A DNA stretch of 64,000 nt from positions 124,001-188,000 of the forward strand of contig CAJNDS010002119.1 of the NCBI GenBank assembly GCA_905221605.1, given 5' to 3'. Source of the DNA: Symbiodinium natans. Taxonomy: Eukaryota > Sar > Dinophyceae > Suessiales > Symbiodiniaceae. Of this stretch, positions 10,860 to 22,869 are shown in pieces. Both the position numbers and the translations under genes were made by a program. The notes beneath the pieces are model-generated. The model was not told the DNA's origin. It did not search any database and saw nothing but the letters and a program-made list of their open reading frames with translations. The first letter of the stretch is position 1; each line of letters opens with the position of its first letter.

Positions 10860-13800
10860 TTAGTTTCATTTCAGTCTACGCCCTAAGAAACACGCTATAT
10901 TGCACACCGAGTTTGCTTGCAGTGCAGCTGGATGACTTAAGACAAGGCGAGAAAGGGTAGGTCACTGGGGGGGTACCATATATATATATATATAATGTGT
11001 GTGTATCTGGACAGAGAGATATAGACAATATAGATACTAAAACGCTTTGAACTACTGATGTATTCATATATTCACGTATTCACGTACGTATGTACGCATC
11101 GCAGTGGGCATTCACAAATACTACACGAAGAATTGCACGAACCAACAGGATAATTGCTTCTTTTAACTGGGGCCGCTGATGTTCAGCCTATCAAGGGCAT
11201 CAGGAAGCTGGTGTGGATCCAGGAAGTGAATCCAAAAATGACTCGTGAAGGTTCTGGTGACCTCAAACATAGCAGCCTGTCATCTGATGCGGCAGTTCAT
11301 TCCTACATGACCATGTCCCTACATCACCAAAAATGAATGCTAAACACATGGAAGCCCCACAGACTCAGACCAAGTCTCGCTGATCAACACACACCGGCTG
11401 CGGGTGTTGGGGTCGATGAGAGCTAGGCACAGGCCTCCGGCATCTTGCAACGCAACACAGATTTATTTCGAAGCTTCGGGGTCCGCACCTCTCTCGTGTT
11501 CGCTTGTTACTGCTGCCAGGGCTGAAAAATTGCCACAGGTTTAACGTGAGACCTAGAGGATGTCTGAGTTTTGTATGCGGTGCATGCGAATGTTTCCGGT
11601 TTAGGGCACTCAGACGGTAGCAAAGGAAAGAACTTAAAACCTGTAACTACCCCGATTAGTCGCAAGGGCCGAAGGGCTCACAAAGAACTTCAGGGCAACC
11701 GGCACCGGGTAGATCACGATGCGCTGAAGTGAGCCCGGATAGTTCCTGAAGGAGAGCTTTCGGGCTTCGGACTTTTGCTTCCAGGACAGGTCTTTGTACT
11801 TCGTAGGAGAGCTAGGGCGACGTTCCGTGCCCAGCGCCAATGCAAGCCATTTCTGAGGTGCTGTGATTTGCAGACACGGCTGGAGGTTGTGTCGCACTGC
11901 CACTGCTCCTGTCTCGACGTGATGAGTCACTGCTCCTGGCCTCCGCACAACCCCTCTGCTTGACATGGCGAACGCCACAACAAAAAACCGAGGCCGATCA
12001 ACATCGACGATGGTTGTCACTACCGAAGCTATCCTGAGAACCCAAACCTACCTTCTTGCGCGTGCGATACAACCACTTTTGGGATTCGTAGGCAACCTAC
12101 AAAACAAGGGCTTTGGGGTTCTCGAAAAGTAACCTCAAGCTGCAATCCGATCCCGGCTCTGGGCGGCCCGACGGTGGCAGGAGGCGAGTGCAGACCCGCC
12201 TTTGCTGAGAGGTAGCATGGGCCGGTACTCAGCGCGCACATAACAGAATGCAAGAATCGTGTACGGATATGCCGATGATGTGCCAATGACATAATGTCAA
12301 CATGGCACGAGATACTAATTTTGAAATTAAATACAAGAACCATTGAAGAACACTAAGGCGAGCTGCAGCAAGGGCAAGAGGTGCGTGGCCGGGGGGTTGA
12401 GCCAGCCTTCTCCTTGAAATGGCGATTTCGGAAACGTAAGGAGTTGGGGCGAGTGCTTGGACAAGACTGTGGCTCTGGACGGGCTTAGAGTCTTTTAGCT
12501 GGGGCATGCTTTGCTAGTTCCCGCTCTTGCTGGTTTCTCTTTCGGGGGGCGTCAACCCGCATCATCGCGGCCTCCACGTGTGTCCATGACCACAGTGATC
12601 CGCCTCAGGTTCGAGAATTCCGGTGCTGGCACATCGAACTAAGACAGGATCTCACATGGGCATCTCCCAAAATGGGGGACCCCCCTGATTACCCCCCCCC
12701 CCCCCCCCCCCCCCAAAAAAACACAAGCGAACTCCATGGCATGAACCTTCAGAGCTCCAAGACGAGTACGAGTCAGGCGAGCGAACTGTGGGTCAGCCCT
12801 AATCCACCGAAGAACCTCCGACAGCTGAGGTTTCGAGGTTATAAGGCGACCTTGAGCCTATAGAGGTTGCACGACTTAACGTCCACGAGCGGTGTAACCC
12901 GGCCACAGAAGCTTCCATTCCGGACTTGGCGCTTAAAGTCGGAGGAATCCTCGCGTGGCAGCAGCTCGTCCAGGAAGGAGCAAAGGGCCTAACACCGGGC
13001 TCGGGGGGAACCTCAGGGGAAGAGCCAAGTCCGAGCTTCAAGCAAACCTCAAACCTTACAAAAAGGGCTACACCTAGCTGCCTAGCTATCTCCTCGATTT
13101 GTCGAAGATTTCTCGAGTGAGGGCTGACTCTGGTAGACCTGTCGGGACCTGGAAACTCTTTGGCGCTTGAACCCTAAAAGTCTCACTCAAACTCCACAGA
13201 GGCTCTGAGAAGCAGGCCTTGAAGTACATCTCTGGGGCGATGTTGCAGTCCGTCCGGGCAACCTGCCTGGACTCAAAGGCGCTTCACTGGAAGGGTTGGG
13301 GCTCTTTACGTTGGGGAAATTGACGGTTGCCTTGTTTGGGAAGGGGATAAGGGGCTGTGAAGGCAGGAGATGTTGGCTGCTCAGCGCTTGAGGTCCTAAG
13401 AGGCTGTGGCTGTGGCTGTGCACTTGTTGAGGATTTCCTCACTGGCTGGAGATGTTTCCCGTCTGTGGAGCATGCAGCGGGAGCATCTGCAGGCACGGCA
13501 GGCAGTGGAACGTAAACTTGGCCGGTGAAAGATCCACAGGTTCCAACCTTTCATAAACCGCACAAGCGCAGCACTTGTCCAAGATTCGTACTGCTCACAA
13601 AAACTACGAAGGAAGTCCAAGATATCTGCGAGAGATGCGAAAGGCAAGCCGGGGCGCAGGAAGAGCACGTCCGAGCCGTCCTTTCTCTGTTTAGAGCTTC
13701 CTTTGGGCTTGGGGTTCAGGCCTTCTGCTGTAGCCGGAGTCGTACTGACTCAGCTAGACCACGGGGCTAGGACATAGCTGATTCGGTGTACTTGTAGATG

Positions 13801-16430
13801 GCAACCAGAAGTCGTGGAAGCTGCGTGCACATGGCAGGGTCGAGGCATTTGACTTGACGCGAAGGCCGCATCACAAATTATACCTTGAGAGTCCGAAAAC
13901 ATACCGTTTCTGCCGGCGACTACCAGTACAAGACATACTCTGATTCCAGGCCCCGACGGATTTGTCAGCTTACGGCGTGCGGAGGCTGGGGGGTCACAGC
14001 CGGATATGAAATCCTACTGCGTCCTCCTTTACATCCTGGACTTCAAAACCAGGAACCCCAGCACACTTCCTCCAAAACACAGCGAAAGAACCTGATTTCA
14101 AGGGGGGCCCCGGGCTTCATGCCTTGAGCTTTTATCGTTGAGGGCACTATAGCAGCCTAGCAGCTTCAGGATGGCCTTCTGTGGCCTTCTGCTTAAGAAC
14201 TTCCATATACTGAAGTTGCACTTCGTGCATCTACTGGGCTACCCCGTTTGGACAATTCTTCACCACCTCGTTTCGCAGAATGGCTCTTTAAAGGAAACTA
14301 TGTTAAAGCCCGCGACCAAACAAAGCGTTGAGCTTCAGGTTTTTGGGGCTGAGAGGCCTACAGCCTTGAAGTTTCAGGCCTTAGTGCTTAAGAGTTCCGG
14401 GCCTTCTACTGTTTCGTTTCTCCGAAACTGAAACAGAAGGAATCAGCAAAAACAACGGGGGCCTCTCCTTGGCCTTCCCTCCCCTCGAGAGCCACTCCAC
14501 CGGAATGGTCCTGCGAGCCTCAGGGGTTCGCGAGCTTCGCTTGCCCTGAGTACTCAAATAGTGCAGCCGCAAACAGTTGACATTTTGTAAGCGGCGACTC
14601 TTCTATGAGGGTAGGCACGCCCGAAGGAGGGTGGAGTCTAAGGGAAGGTGGCGTGTCAGGGTGTGCGCTGGCATTGGTTCGCTCTGTAGGCGTTGTTAGC
14701 TGACAAAGGCTTGAGTCGATTCCCACACTCCCCCAAAAGCTTCGGGTACATTATCGGTCTTCCGTTAGGGCCGTTCAGGGTGGTCTCCCGTGGGGCAAAT
14801 GCAGCTTGCCCGGCCCTGCCTTGGCTAAAGACCCTGCGTCGCCGTCGCCCTGTCGCCACCTTTGGAGAAGTAGGTGGTTGGGAGCTCAAAACCCGCCCCA
14901 AAACTCAAGGTCATTCGGGGCAAAATCACACAGGAGGACAGACGACACTCACGCTCGGAAACGGCTCAGGCTGAGGTCAAGGATCTGAATTGTTGCATCC
15001 CTCAACTGTGTGCATAGGCTGGAGGAGTTTGGCATTGAAGTGGGCGTGCATTCTTTTTTCCATAAGGCCTAAGGTGCTGAGCGGGAGGCCTGGAGATTGG
15101 GGGGTTAGGTGTTGGGATGTGTTGAGGGGTTTGGATGCTTTGGGGGGGGCAGTTTGGGGATTTCGCGGGGGCTTCGGGAGGCTTGATAGGAGCGCTGAAG
15201 AGATCAGAAACCGAGGCCAGGGCAGGAGATATCCGTGATAGTTGCGGATAGCCTGTGACCATGAAATGCTGGGCTTGGTACGGAACAGAACTCGGGGAAT
15301 CAGGACCTAAGGAGCAGGATGTGCTCCAAGAAGTGATGAGGACAAGCTGACAAAGCTTTCTTTGGGGGGAGGGTCGAAACCAACTGAAATTCCTGCTGCC
15401 GTGGCTGGGCCGTGGCTCGGGGGCCCAACACTCCCAACGAAAGCCCTCACCTCCAAAAAGCCTAAACTTGCCGGTGCTTTGTAGGGAACTTGGGAATTAA
15501 GCAAATACCTTGTATGCCCATTCTAAACCTACAAGTGGTTACGTAGACAAAGTCCTTTCCGAATCCACTAAAGAAACTGGCACGCAATCATGCCCAGGGA
15601 GCAGCATCTGCCGATGGCCAGCCGAGAGTAAACCGCGCCAACTCCCCAAGGGGCGCGTTCGGAAACGTGCGGCGGAGCCTCCTCCAGCCTGACAGCCGGG
15701 ATGCACACGTAAACTTGGCGTTTGAACATAATATTTAAACAACGTAAATTGTGCATTTCGGAAAACTGTACTTGTCTTTGGCCGAGGTTTAAGGCAAACG
15801 TCTCGGCGGCTGGAGGAGTCTTTGGCATTCCCCGACGCGACCTTCAAATATCCCAACACGCCTGTCCTTCGACGTGCCTAAAGCCCAAAGTTCCTGAGAA
15901 CCCCAGAAAGTCCCCAACTCTGACATTCACGAGCCCGGAAGCCACAAGAAATCCGGGCCTGGGCAGTCGCTGAGAAGGTCAGCCTAGGGGTATCGGCGTG
16001 GGGTTCATTGCTTGAAGATATCTCAGCCTGGGAAACTACAAAAAAGTACCAAGGTCCTTGTCCAAATGGCCCCCTCAGAAGCCTACCCGGTGGAAAGAAG
16101 AGTCAAGCTCTGACTAAAAAATACCCTGAACCAAGGGTCAGGACTTAGGGCTTCAGGGAGTTCATCCCCTGAAGTTGGGCTGGAACATCCCGAGCTTGGG
16201 GCCCCGACGTTAACAACCTTTGCGGCCTCCGCCGAGTCCTCTTCATCCATTTGAGCTTTACAGCAATTGGGGAACAAGGACTCTTGAGGCTCTGCACTTG
16301 TCTGAAGCTTGTGGCCAGTGGGACCGGGTCCTATTTCATCACAAGCGGGGTGGCAGAAATGCCAGAGGTCTGAGGGCTCGAAGGTTTTCTGGCGTGCAGG
16401 ACTCTGTTCAGAGATCCCATGAGCTCCCTC
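10860..16430. other. Gene-poor stretch
   Basis: I see no gene I can support. Short frames occur at 11634-12020 (minus), 13284-13668 (minus), 13525-13770 (plus) and 14656-14974, some with protein-like composition, but none has a recognisable motif or consistent start. Simple repeats: TA at 10978-10996 and a C-run followed by A's at about 12690-12721. Confidence 0.5.
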
Positions 16431-16435
16431 TCCCC

Positions 16436-16474
<39 letters not shown>

Positions 16475-17089
16475 ACTTCTTATTGTTCTTCTTCTTCTTC
16501 TCCTCCACGCTTTGGAGCCCCTCCCGAAGGAGGAACCCGGCCGCGACGGCCAAGCGAGTTCACTGCGGTCCAAGTTTGGGTTCCCAACGGTATTCATCGG
16601 GTCCCTTGGGAGTGGTTCGCTTCACCACTAGTTTCACTATCACTCACCGGGTCTTCTTCCTCACTTGCCGCCTCCTCGTAGTAGTCAGTGTTGCCCGTCT
16701 CCACCGCCCCCAGAAACAGGTCATCGGGGTCCTCCCCACTGTAGTCGAGTTATGTGGCCCCCAAAGTCCCCAAAAGGACCACGCACTGCTGGGACTTGTA
16801 CGTGATGGTCATATTGGTTGGCCACAAGAATTGGTCTCTCTTCTTTCTTCCTTCCGTCGCACTTAGCCCCCCCCGAAGGGAGAAGCCGCCCAATTGGTCC
16901 CTCTCTCTCTCTCTCTCTCTCCGTCTCTCTCTCTCTCTCTCTCTCTGTCTTCTGCTTCTTCTACAGGGCTTGAAGGACCCAAGGGCCCCCCGCGCGCTAG
17001 GCGCGCCCAATCGCGTTCTGTCTCGGGGTGAAACTGGGCGCGCGAGTCCCGGACATGTTTCTGGGCAACTCGCTGATTCCCTCTTCTTC

Positions 17090-17240
17090 TTCTTCTTCTT
17101 CTTCTACAAGTACGGGGCTTGAAGGGCCCAAAGGACCCTCCGCGCGCACAGGCGCGCCCAGGTGACTCAGTTCCGTCCGCTTTGTGAGATTCGGACTCAC
17201 GCACTACCCATCGCGACAATCTCCCCCATGTAGCCCTAGT
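17090..17240 (-). repeat. SINE-like module with tRNA T-arm-like hairpin
   Basis: On the minus strand, GTGAG-TCCGAAT-CTCAC (17200-17184) has the 5-bp stem and 7-nt loop of a tRNA T-arm, close to the Pol III B-box. Downstream come a GC-rich block and a GAA-repeat tail. I could not complete a tRNA cloverleaf (no matching acceptor strand, no clear A-box), so it is not called as a tRNA gene. A tRNA-derived SINE is the best guess. Confidence 0.35.
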
Positions 17241-17635
17241 ATGCCTTAGCAGTCCTTAGTTCTGTCGCTTTGGGTGCGCGCGGTCGTTGGTGATACTGCA
17301 CCGATGTTTGCTGATTCCCTCTCTCTCTCTCCTTCTTTCTTTTTTGTTTATCTTTATTTCTTTCGCTCTTTCTAAATTTCTTTCTTTCTTTCTGTATTTC
17401 TTTCGTTCTTTATTTCTTTACTCTTCTTCTACCCAGCGAAGAGCCCCCCCCCCCCCCCGAGAGGGGAGTCTCCCCCTCTTTCTCTATTTCTGTCGTTCTT
17501 TCTTTTCTTTTCTTCTTCTTCTGCTGGGCTTCAGGGCCCGGAGGCCCTCGCGATCTCTCTCTCTCTCTCTCTCTCTCTGTTTCTTTACCCTGTCTTTCGT
17601 TCTTTCTTTCGTTCTTTCGTTTTTTTTTCTTTCTT

Positions 17636-17666
<31 letters not shown>

Positions 17667-17898
17667 TGCTTTCTTTCGTTCTTTACTTTTTGCTTTCTGT
17701 CTTTCTGTATTTCTTTCTTTCTTTACTGTCCACCAAAGGCAGAGTCGAGGTTTGGATCATGGTCTTTCTCTCTTTCTCTTTCTCTTCTTCCACCCAGCGT
17801 AGAAGCCCCCGGGGGGACCCCGGCCGCGACGGCCCGCGAGGTGTGGTTAGACGACGGCGACGACGGCTACGGGCCCCCCTTTCACTCAGTGCTCTCTT

Positions 17899-17940
<42 letters not shown>

Positions 17941-18071
17941 AGGCGCGCCCCGGTCCTGCTTGTGGTCGGATCTACCACTCGCGTCACGGCACTCCCGCCG
18001 TCACGACACAAGCCCGCGCCATGACCAGGTGGGCGCGGTATCGACCCCCTCATCGACCCTTTATCGTTTCA

Positions 18072-18102
<31 letters not shown>

Positions 18103-18545
18103 GTTCTCTCTCTCTCGCTCTCTTTCTCTACCTCTCTCTCCCTCTCTGTCTCTCGCTCTCTCTCCCTTTCTGTCTCTCTTTCTTGGGGCTGGGGGGCAAG
18201 CCCCCACGCTCTCGGCTTGCTGTGGCGGCTGACACTCGGTTGGAGCAATGTCTACGACATCCAGCCCCTTTTCAAGAGCAGCCTCCTCACTCCTCAGTGC
18301 TCTCCCTTTCTTTCTTTCTTGAGGGCAAGGGGGCAAGCCCCCGGGCTTCCTCGCCCGCCCCGGTATTCGGGGCTCCTCGGGTTTAGGCAAGTAGGGATAA
18401 AGAACTCGGCCCCACACTCACGGTACTCAACACTCAACCCTCAACTAACACTCACCACTCAACACTCCCTCTCTTCTTCCTCTGCTTCTTCTTCTTCTTC
18501 TACTACACAGCGAAGACACCCCCCCCCCCCCCCCCGAAGAGAGGA

Positions 18546-18599
<54 letters not shown>

Positions 18600-18750
18600 G
18601 CGCACCTAACCCCCCTCTATTGAGGAGGGCCGCCCGGAGGCGTGCGTTACATGGTTCGGCGGACTAACCGATGTTGTGGGGTTTCCGGGTTTTCAAGGCC
18701 AGCTATTAATAATAAGTGTAGTGGGAAATCCCTTCGACCCCCTGTCCAAC

Positions 18751-19158
18751 ATGGTCGTCCCTTCGCCCCTCCACAGTGCTACTTGGCTCCCACTGCTGCA
18801 ACCCCTGCGACCACTACTACAGTATTACGGCTATGCGCCCATGATAAATCCTCTTGCCTGGGGAGCCATACTGTGGGCTGTTCAGGGCGGTGAGACTCAG
18901 TGCGGGATATTGAGCACCGCATATCTAGTGGTGGTTTTCTCCCAGCTATGCCTAGTTCAGGCCATCTGCTCCCGTCGTACTGCGTTGGTTTGTTGGGGTA
19001 ACTACTCGCACAGCTTGCATGCGACTATGAGAGGACAAGTACTGCGTGAACAACGACTGTTGGGAGGTTGGCCAGACTTGCTACTCTTCCTGGTGGGCGT
19101 TTTTCCCGGGGTAACTGTTGCCACCGCGTGTAGGATTTTGTGGAAGATTTCGGGGTAG
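18751..19158 (+). CDS. Weak candidate membrane-protein fragment
   Basis: A plus-strand frame of about 135 codons from an ATG at 18751, open further upstream without another ATG. It has hydrophobic stretches (around AYLVVVFSQLCLVQA and LLLFLVGVFPGVTVA). There is no family match I recognise, and it starts next to the repeat cluster. It may be an exon, a relic or a chance frame. Confidence 0.15.
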   Translation: MVVPSPLHSATWLPLLQPLRPLLQYYGYAPMINPLAWGAILWAVQGGETQCGILSTAYLVVVFSQLCLVQAICSRRTALVCWGNYSHSLHATMRGQVLREQRLLGGWPDLLLFLVGVFPGVTVATACRILWKISG

Positions 19159-19335
19159 TACTGGCGGTGCAGTTGAGGGTGCAGTTGAGGGTATCATTGC
19201 TCGTTTGGGAATCCACACTCTTTGGGGTTGCCCCTTATGACCCCTGGATCTTCCATGGATAGCCTGTGAAGAGAGAGTCCTCTCTCTCTCTCTCTTCCTT
19301 CCTTCCCCCTCTCTCTCTCTGCATTTGACACGATG

Positions 19336-22300
19336 CTTAATTCACAGGCTCCTGTATCCAAAAGTTCTAGAGATCCCCCCCACCCCCGAACCCCCCGGCA
19401 CAAAAATCCAGGAAAGGATTGAGAGGCTGAGTTCCATTAAGGGCCAATAGACAGCCCGTCTCCTCTGTGTTGGCGATGCTGTTCGAGTCTTCTGAGTTGT
19501 TTGCGATGTCCTTGTGGCGGCCGTTGCCAAGGGAACACAAAACAAAGGATGCGCTGGAAAAATTCAACGGTCAGCTTTCGAGCAAGCCCTGGAATGGTAT
19601 GTCGGTAGCACAGCCCTCCGTTCAATCATGCGACCCGACTGCAGGCTCAAGCAAGGACTGGGCTGCAGTTAGAGCAGGGCGGGTTTCCGAGACGAGGTGC
19701 TCCATTCTGCTTGAGGCTCAAGCTGACCACCGCAACCCTCAACACGACTAAAGATGAAACCCCGTATCGACGATGTCGACGAGGCTTGCTCACTTGCTAG
19801 TGGAGCTCGGATTCTGGGTTTTTTGCTTCATCGCAAACGGAGCACATAACTTATGACTGAGAAATTAGAAATGGGAATTCAATGCGGCCATGCAGTGCCC
19901 AATTGGTTTTGGCCAGGACGCCCGCACGTCGGGCCGGATCGCAGGTTGATCTTTCAGCCTCGGCCGCTGAGCGGGGGGGGGGTGGGTGGGGGTGGAGGGG
20001 CACTTGCAAGAAGCAGAACAACATCCGTTTCGGATGTCAGTTTGGAGGGGTCAGGGCACGTTCGTTGTTTGGAGTTGCTTTGGCCCCGGAATCCAGTCTG
20101 ACCTCGGGCCCCGAACACAACCTGCAAGCTCTCATGGTTCATGCCTGGGCTCCGCTGTATCAGGGCAGCCTCCGCACACCGTGCGGGCAAAAACCCACTT
20201 ATTTTCCCCCAGAGCCTTGGAGGCATCTGTGAGTGTTCAGTACGAGGCTTGGGGCCTGGGTTGATGGCATCTGCCGCGCGGCTTTACCCAAAGACGTCGG
20301 TTGAAGAACAGCAGTTCCAGCTCTCGCGCTCCACAGAAGCAGCCGCAGGCAACAAAGGGCATGGCGTCAACCCTTGAGAGTCTAAAAAAGTGGCTTCGGA
20401 TCGGCTATGACCAGCCTACGGCCTATAGACTCTACGACTCTACAGCCGACTCATGCTTGCTAAATGTCTCTTCCTTCTCACGCCCTTAACCCCCTCCGAT
20501 CACAGAAACAGATCAGAGCCCAAGTCTTTCAGCAGCGGCGATGACATAAGTTGCTTGCCACTCACCCTTAAACTTCATGAAGCCGAGAGCGAGGAAGCGG
20601 GGGAGAGAGGGCGGAGAGAGAGAGAGAGAGAACGACAGCGAGAGACAGAGAGAAAGATAGGGAGAAACAGAGAGAGAGAGGGAGAGAAATGGTGGCTGCG
20701 GTTTAGGATTCAGGTGCTGGAGTCTAGGACTTCACAACTCGAAGAACACGTCTGCCGTTCTGCCTGTCCCTATATCTGTTTCTGCTGCCTATCTTCATGT
20801 ACTTTCTCTTCGTTCTCGTTGTGTAGTTGTGTGATTACGTGCTCGTCGGGTTTAATCAGTCCCGCAAGATACATGCGCATCTACCATGTCTATCGATTAA
20901 CCGACCGATCTCAGTGTGTGTCCGTCCAAATCTACATAAGCCTTTTTGCGGCCGAGCACCTGCCCTGCATTCTTGGCCTCCGAACTGCCCGCAATCCGAA
21001 ACCCCTTACAATGGCCACCCTAAAGCCTTCGATCCCCTAAGACCCCTTATGCGACCCCTTTGACCTCTTCCCTGCCTGGCATCGGCGGCGGCTTCTCTTG
21101 GTGGGGCGCCTTTGCCTCGGGTGTTCATTGTAGGCTTTCGGCCGAAAAGCTATTTGTCTGCCACCTGCCTTTACCTTAGGGTGCATTGTGGCTACATCTG
21201 GGACAGAAGATGGGGCTAGGAGTGAAGCTTCGGAGCTTTATTCCATAATTGGGGGTGTGTGGAAAAGGCTGCCAGGTCGCTTCAAGCCACAAGCCTGAAC
21301 CCTCAGCCCAGAAGTCCTTAAGCGGAAGCCCTCCGAGTCAACCCAAGCCCCGAATCCCCGAATCCCCGAATCCCCGAAACGAGAGCCCTAAGAAGCCCTA
21401 AGAAGCCCCAAAATTGAAAATACTGGTCGACTGCCGTCCCCAACTTTCCTCAGACCACGTGGCCGGATGCTGCGCCACCGACGTTCCAGCCTCGCTCATC
21501 AAGTCGTCCTTTGTGCAGGGCTTGGAATGGGGAAGCACGCACATGTATCTACAAACGTACGGATGGTGTATGTATATTCCCATGAAACTTAATGCAGATA
21601 AAGATGTACAGAGGCGGACGAATAGACACACAGCCATTGGCGATTGTGTTAAGAGTCAGAGGTTTCGCTTCATGGGCGCGAAGTTTGCCCGGCACACAAG
21701 ACACAAGATAAGGAACGCCCTTCATACGGATGCTCGGTGATGCTCACCACTTCTTCCATCTTAGCAGACAAAGCTTGGAGCTGCATGATTCAAGTGCGCA
21801 CAATTGTACCGGCCCGAGGTGTCCTGGAACAATCTTTGATACAAACAGCTATTGTAAATTATTGTATCTGTTGTAATTGTTGTAGTTGTCGTAGTTATCG
21901 TTTTTCTGTGTTTTGCGGGTGATGCGCGCTTTTCGTGGCACGTCCGGTCGGGAGGCGGTATGCCGGGCCATTCTGAGAACATGCAGGTCCATGTTCTTTG
22001 AGGGAGCACTTTCGACACAACACTGTGCATCTGCTGGTCTTTTACAGACCCATGTTGGATGTTGCTCTTGTGAACGGTCAAGCCTGTTGCAGCTGGGGAT
22101 AGCTGAGGGCTCGCCGGACGTAGACTTAGTTAGACTTTCATGCACTAAAGCTGCTTGTTGCCTCATAAAAAAAAACACATAGTCAATCTACACATTACAT
22201 ATCTGTGTGATATGAAGTCCACCCTGAAGTCTTGCAGCTAAGGGGCCACGCGCAGCGAGCTGGCATCCGGCAAGCTCTGGATCATGCCACCAAATATGTA

Positions 22301-22420
22301 TCCTTGGCGGGACGAGTGGCTCAGCCCAGACACCCTGTTCAAGCCAGCCGGCTCCAACCAGCGTCTAGGAGCAGAAACAGCCCTAACACTTCAAAACGTT
22401 TCCGCTCGAGAAAGTTTCAG
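19336..22420. other. Gene-poor stretch with GA microsatellite
   Basis: No supported gene. Contents: a GA-rich repeat at about 20605-20690 (with an Arg-Glu frame artefact), short tandem CGAATCCC copies near 21350-21380 and AAGAAGCCCT repeats just after. The remaining frames are short and motif-free. Confidence 0.5.
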
Positions 22421-22439
22421 AATTGCGAGGGGGGGGGGG

Positions 22440-22862
22440 AATAATTGGAGGCCATGGGGACCCGAAGCTTTGATTGCTTTTCCGCGCGTGTAATTGGGTT
22501 CTCATACGAAGAATCCTCCTTGTCTTCTGATGGCGAGGGGCGAATTTGTCTTCGGACACGTCGCAACTCCTCCACCTTGACTCTTTCGAGGTCTTTGGAA
22601 GAGTTCGGGCGGCTCAAAAAGTTGAAGGCTCGACTGCTTCATGGCTTTGGGGTCTTTAGGGTTCTCAGGGCATCAAAAACAAGGTACCGTAGTGTTGCAG
22701 CAGCGGTTAGAGGTTGGGGGGCGCAGGACAGAGCATCTTCTTCTCAGCCTTCCACAACAGATCACAACAGATTCGCTTGAAACAGCAAACAACATCCCGG
22801 GCCTGTTTGGCGGACTCCTCAGGATCTGCCCAATCAGAGGCTTCTTCCTCCGATGTGCGGCC
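22440..22862 (-). CDS. Unrecognised two-exon gene fragment
   Basis: Two protein-like blocks occur in order on the minus strand. The first (about 22862-22727) reads as an acidic then Cys/Lys-rich segment containing SEEEASDWADPEESAKQ and DVVCCFKRICCDLLW. The second (about 22600-22440) begins after a pyrimidine-rich tract ending in AG (CTTTTTGAG) and is highly charged (ERVKVEELRRVRRQIR, then SPSEDKEDSSYENP). Charge pattern and a plausible acceptor suggest real exons. The start, end and family are unknown. Confidence 0.35.
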
Positions 22863-22869
22863 CGTTCGG

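Larger units (their letters stand above)
16431..19335. repeat. Cluster of GC-hairpin plus pyrimidine-microsatellite modules
   Basis: At least eight times, a GC-rich palindromic block is followed or preceded by CT, TTC or TTTC runs. Hairpin cores include CCTCCCGAAGGAGG (about 16518), CCCGAAGGG (about 16871), GGGGGCAAGCCCCC (about 18189 and 18328) and poly-C blocks ending in GAGAGG or GAAGAGAGG (about 17445 and 18520). A CTTGAAGG-plus-GCGCGC block occurs at 16970-17010, at 17117-17160 and again far away at 58910-58955. The arrangement looks like a dispersed repeat family with microsatellite tails rather than chance. Open frames across it (poly-Ser/Leu/Phe, Arg-Glu) are artefacts. Confidence 0.8.

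Noticed and set aside
11634-12020. Minus-strand frame of 128 codons
   Set aside because: No ATG at its start, no motif and no paralogue in the window. The composition alone is not enough.
17160-17240. A tRNA gene on the minus strand
   Set aside because: A T-arm-like hairpin is present, but no matching acceptor stem, anticodon arm or D-arm could be placed.
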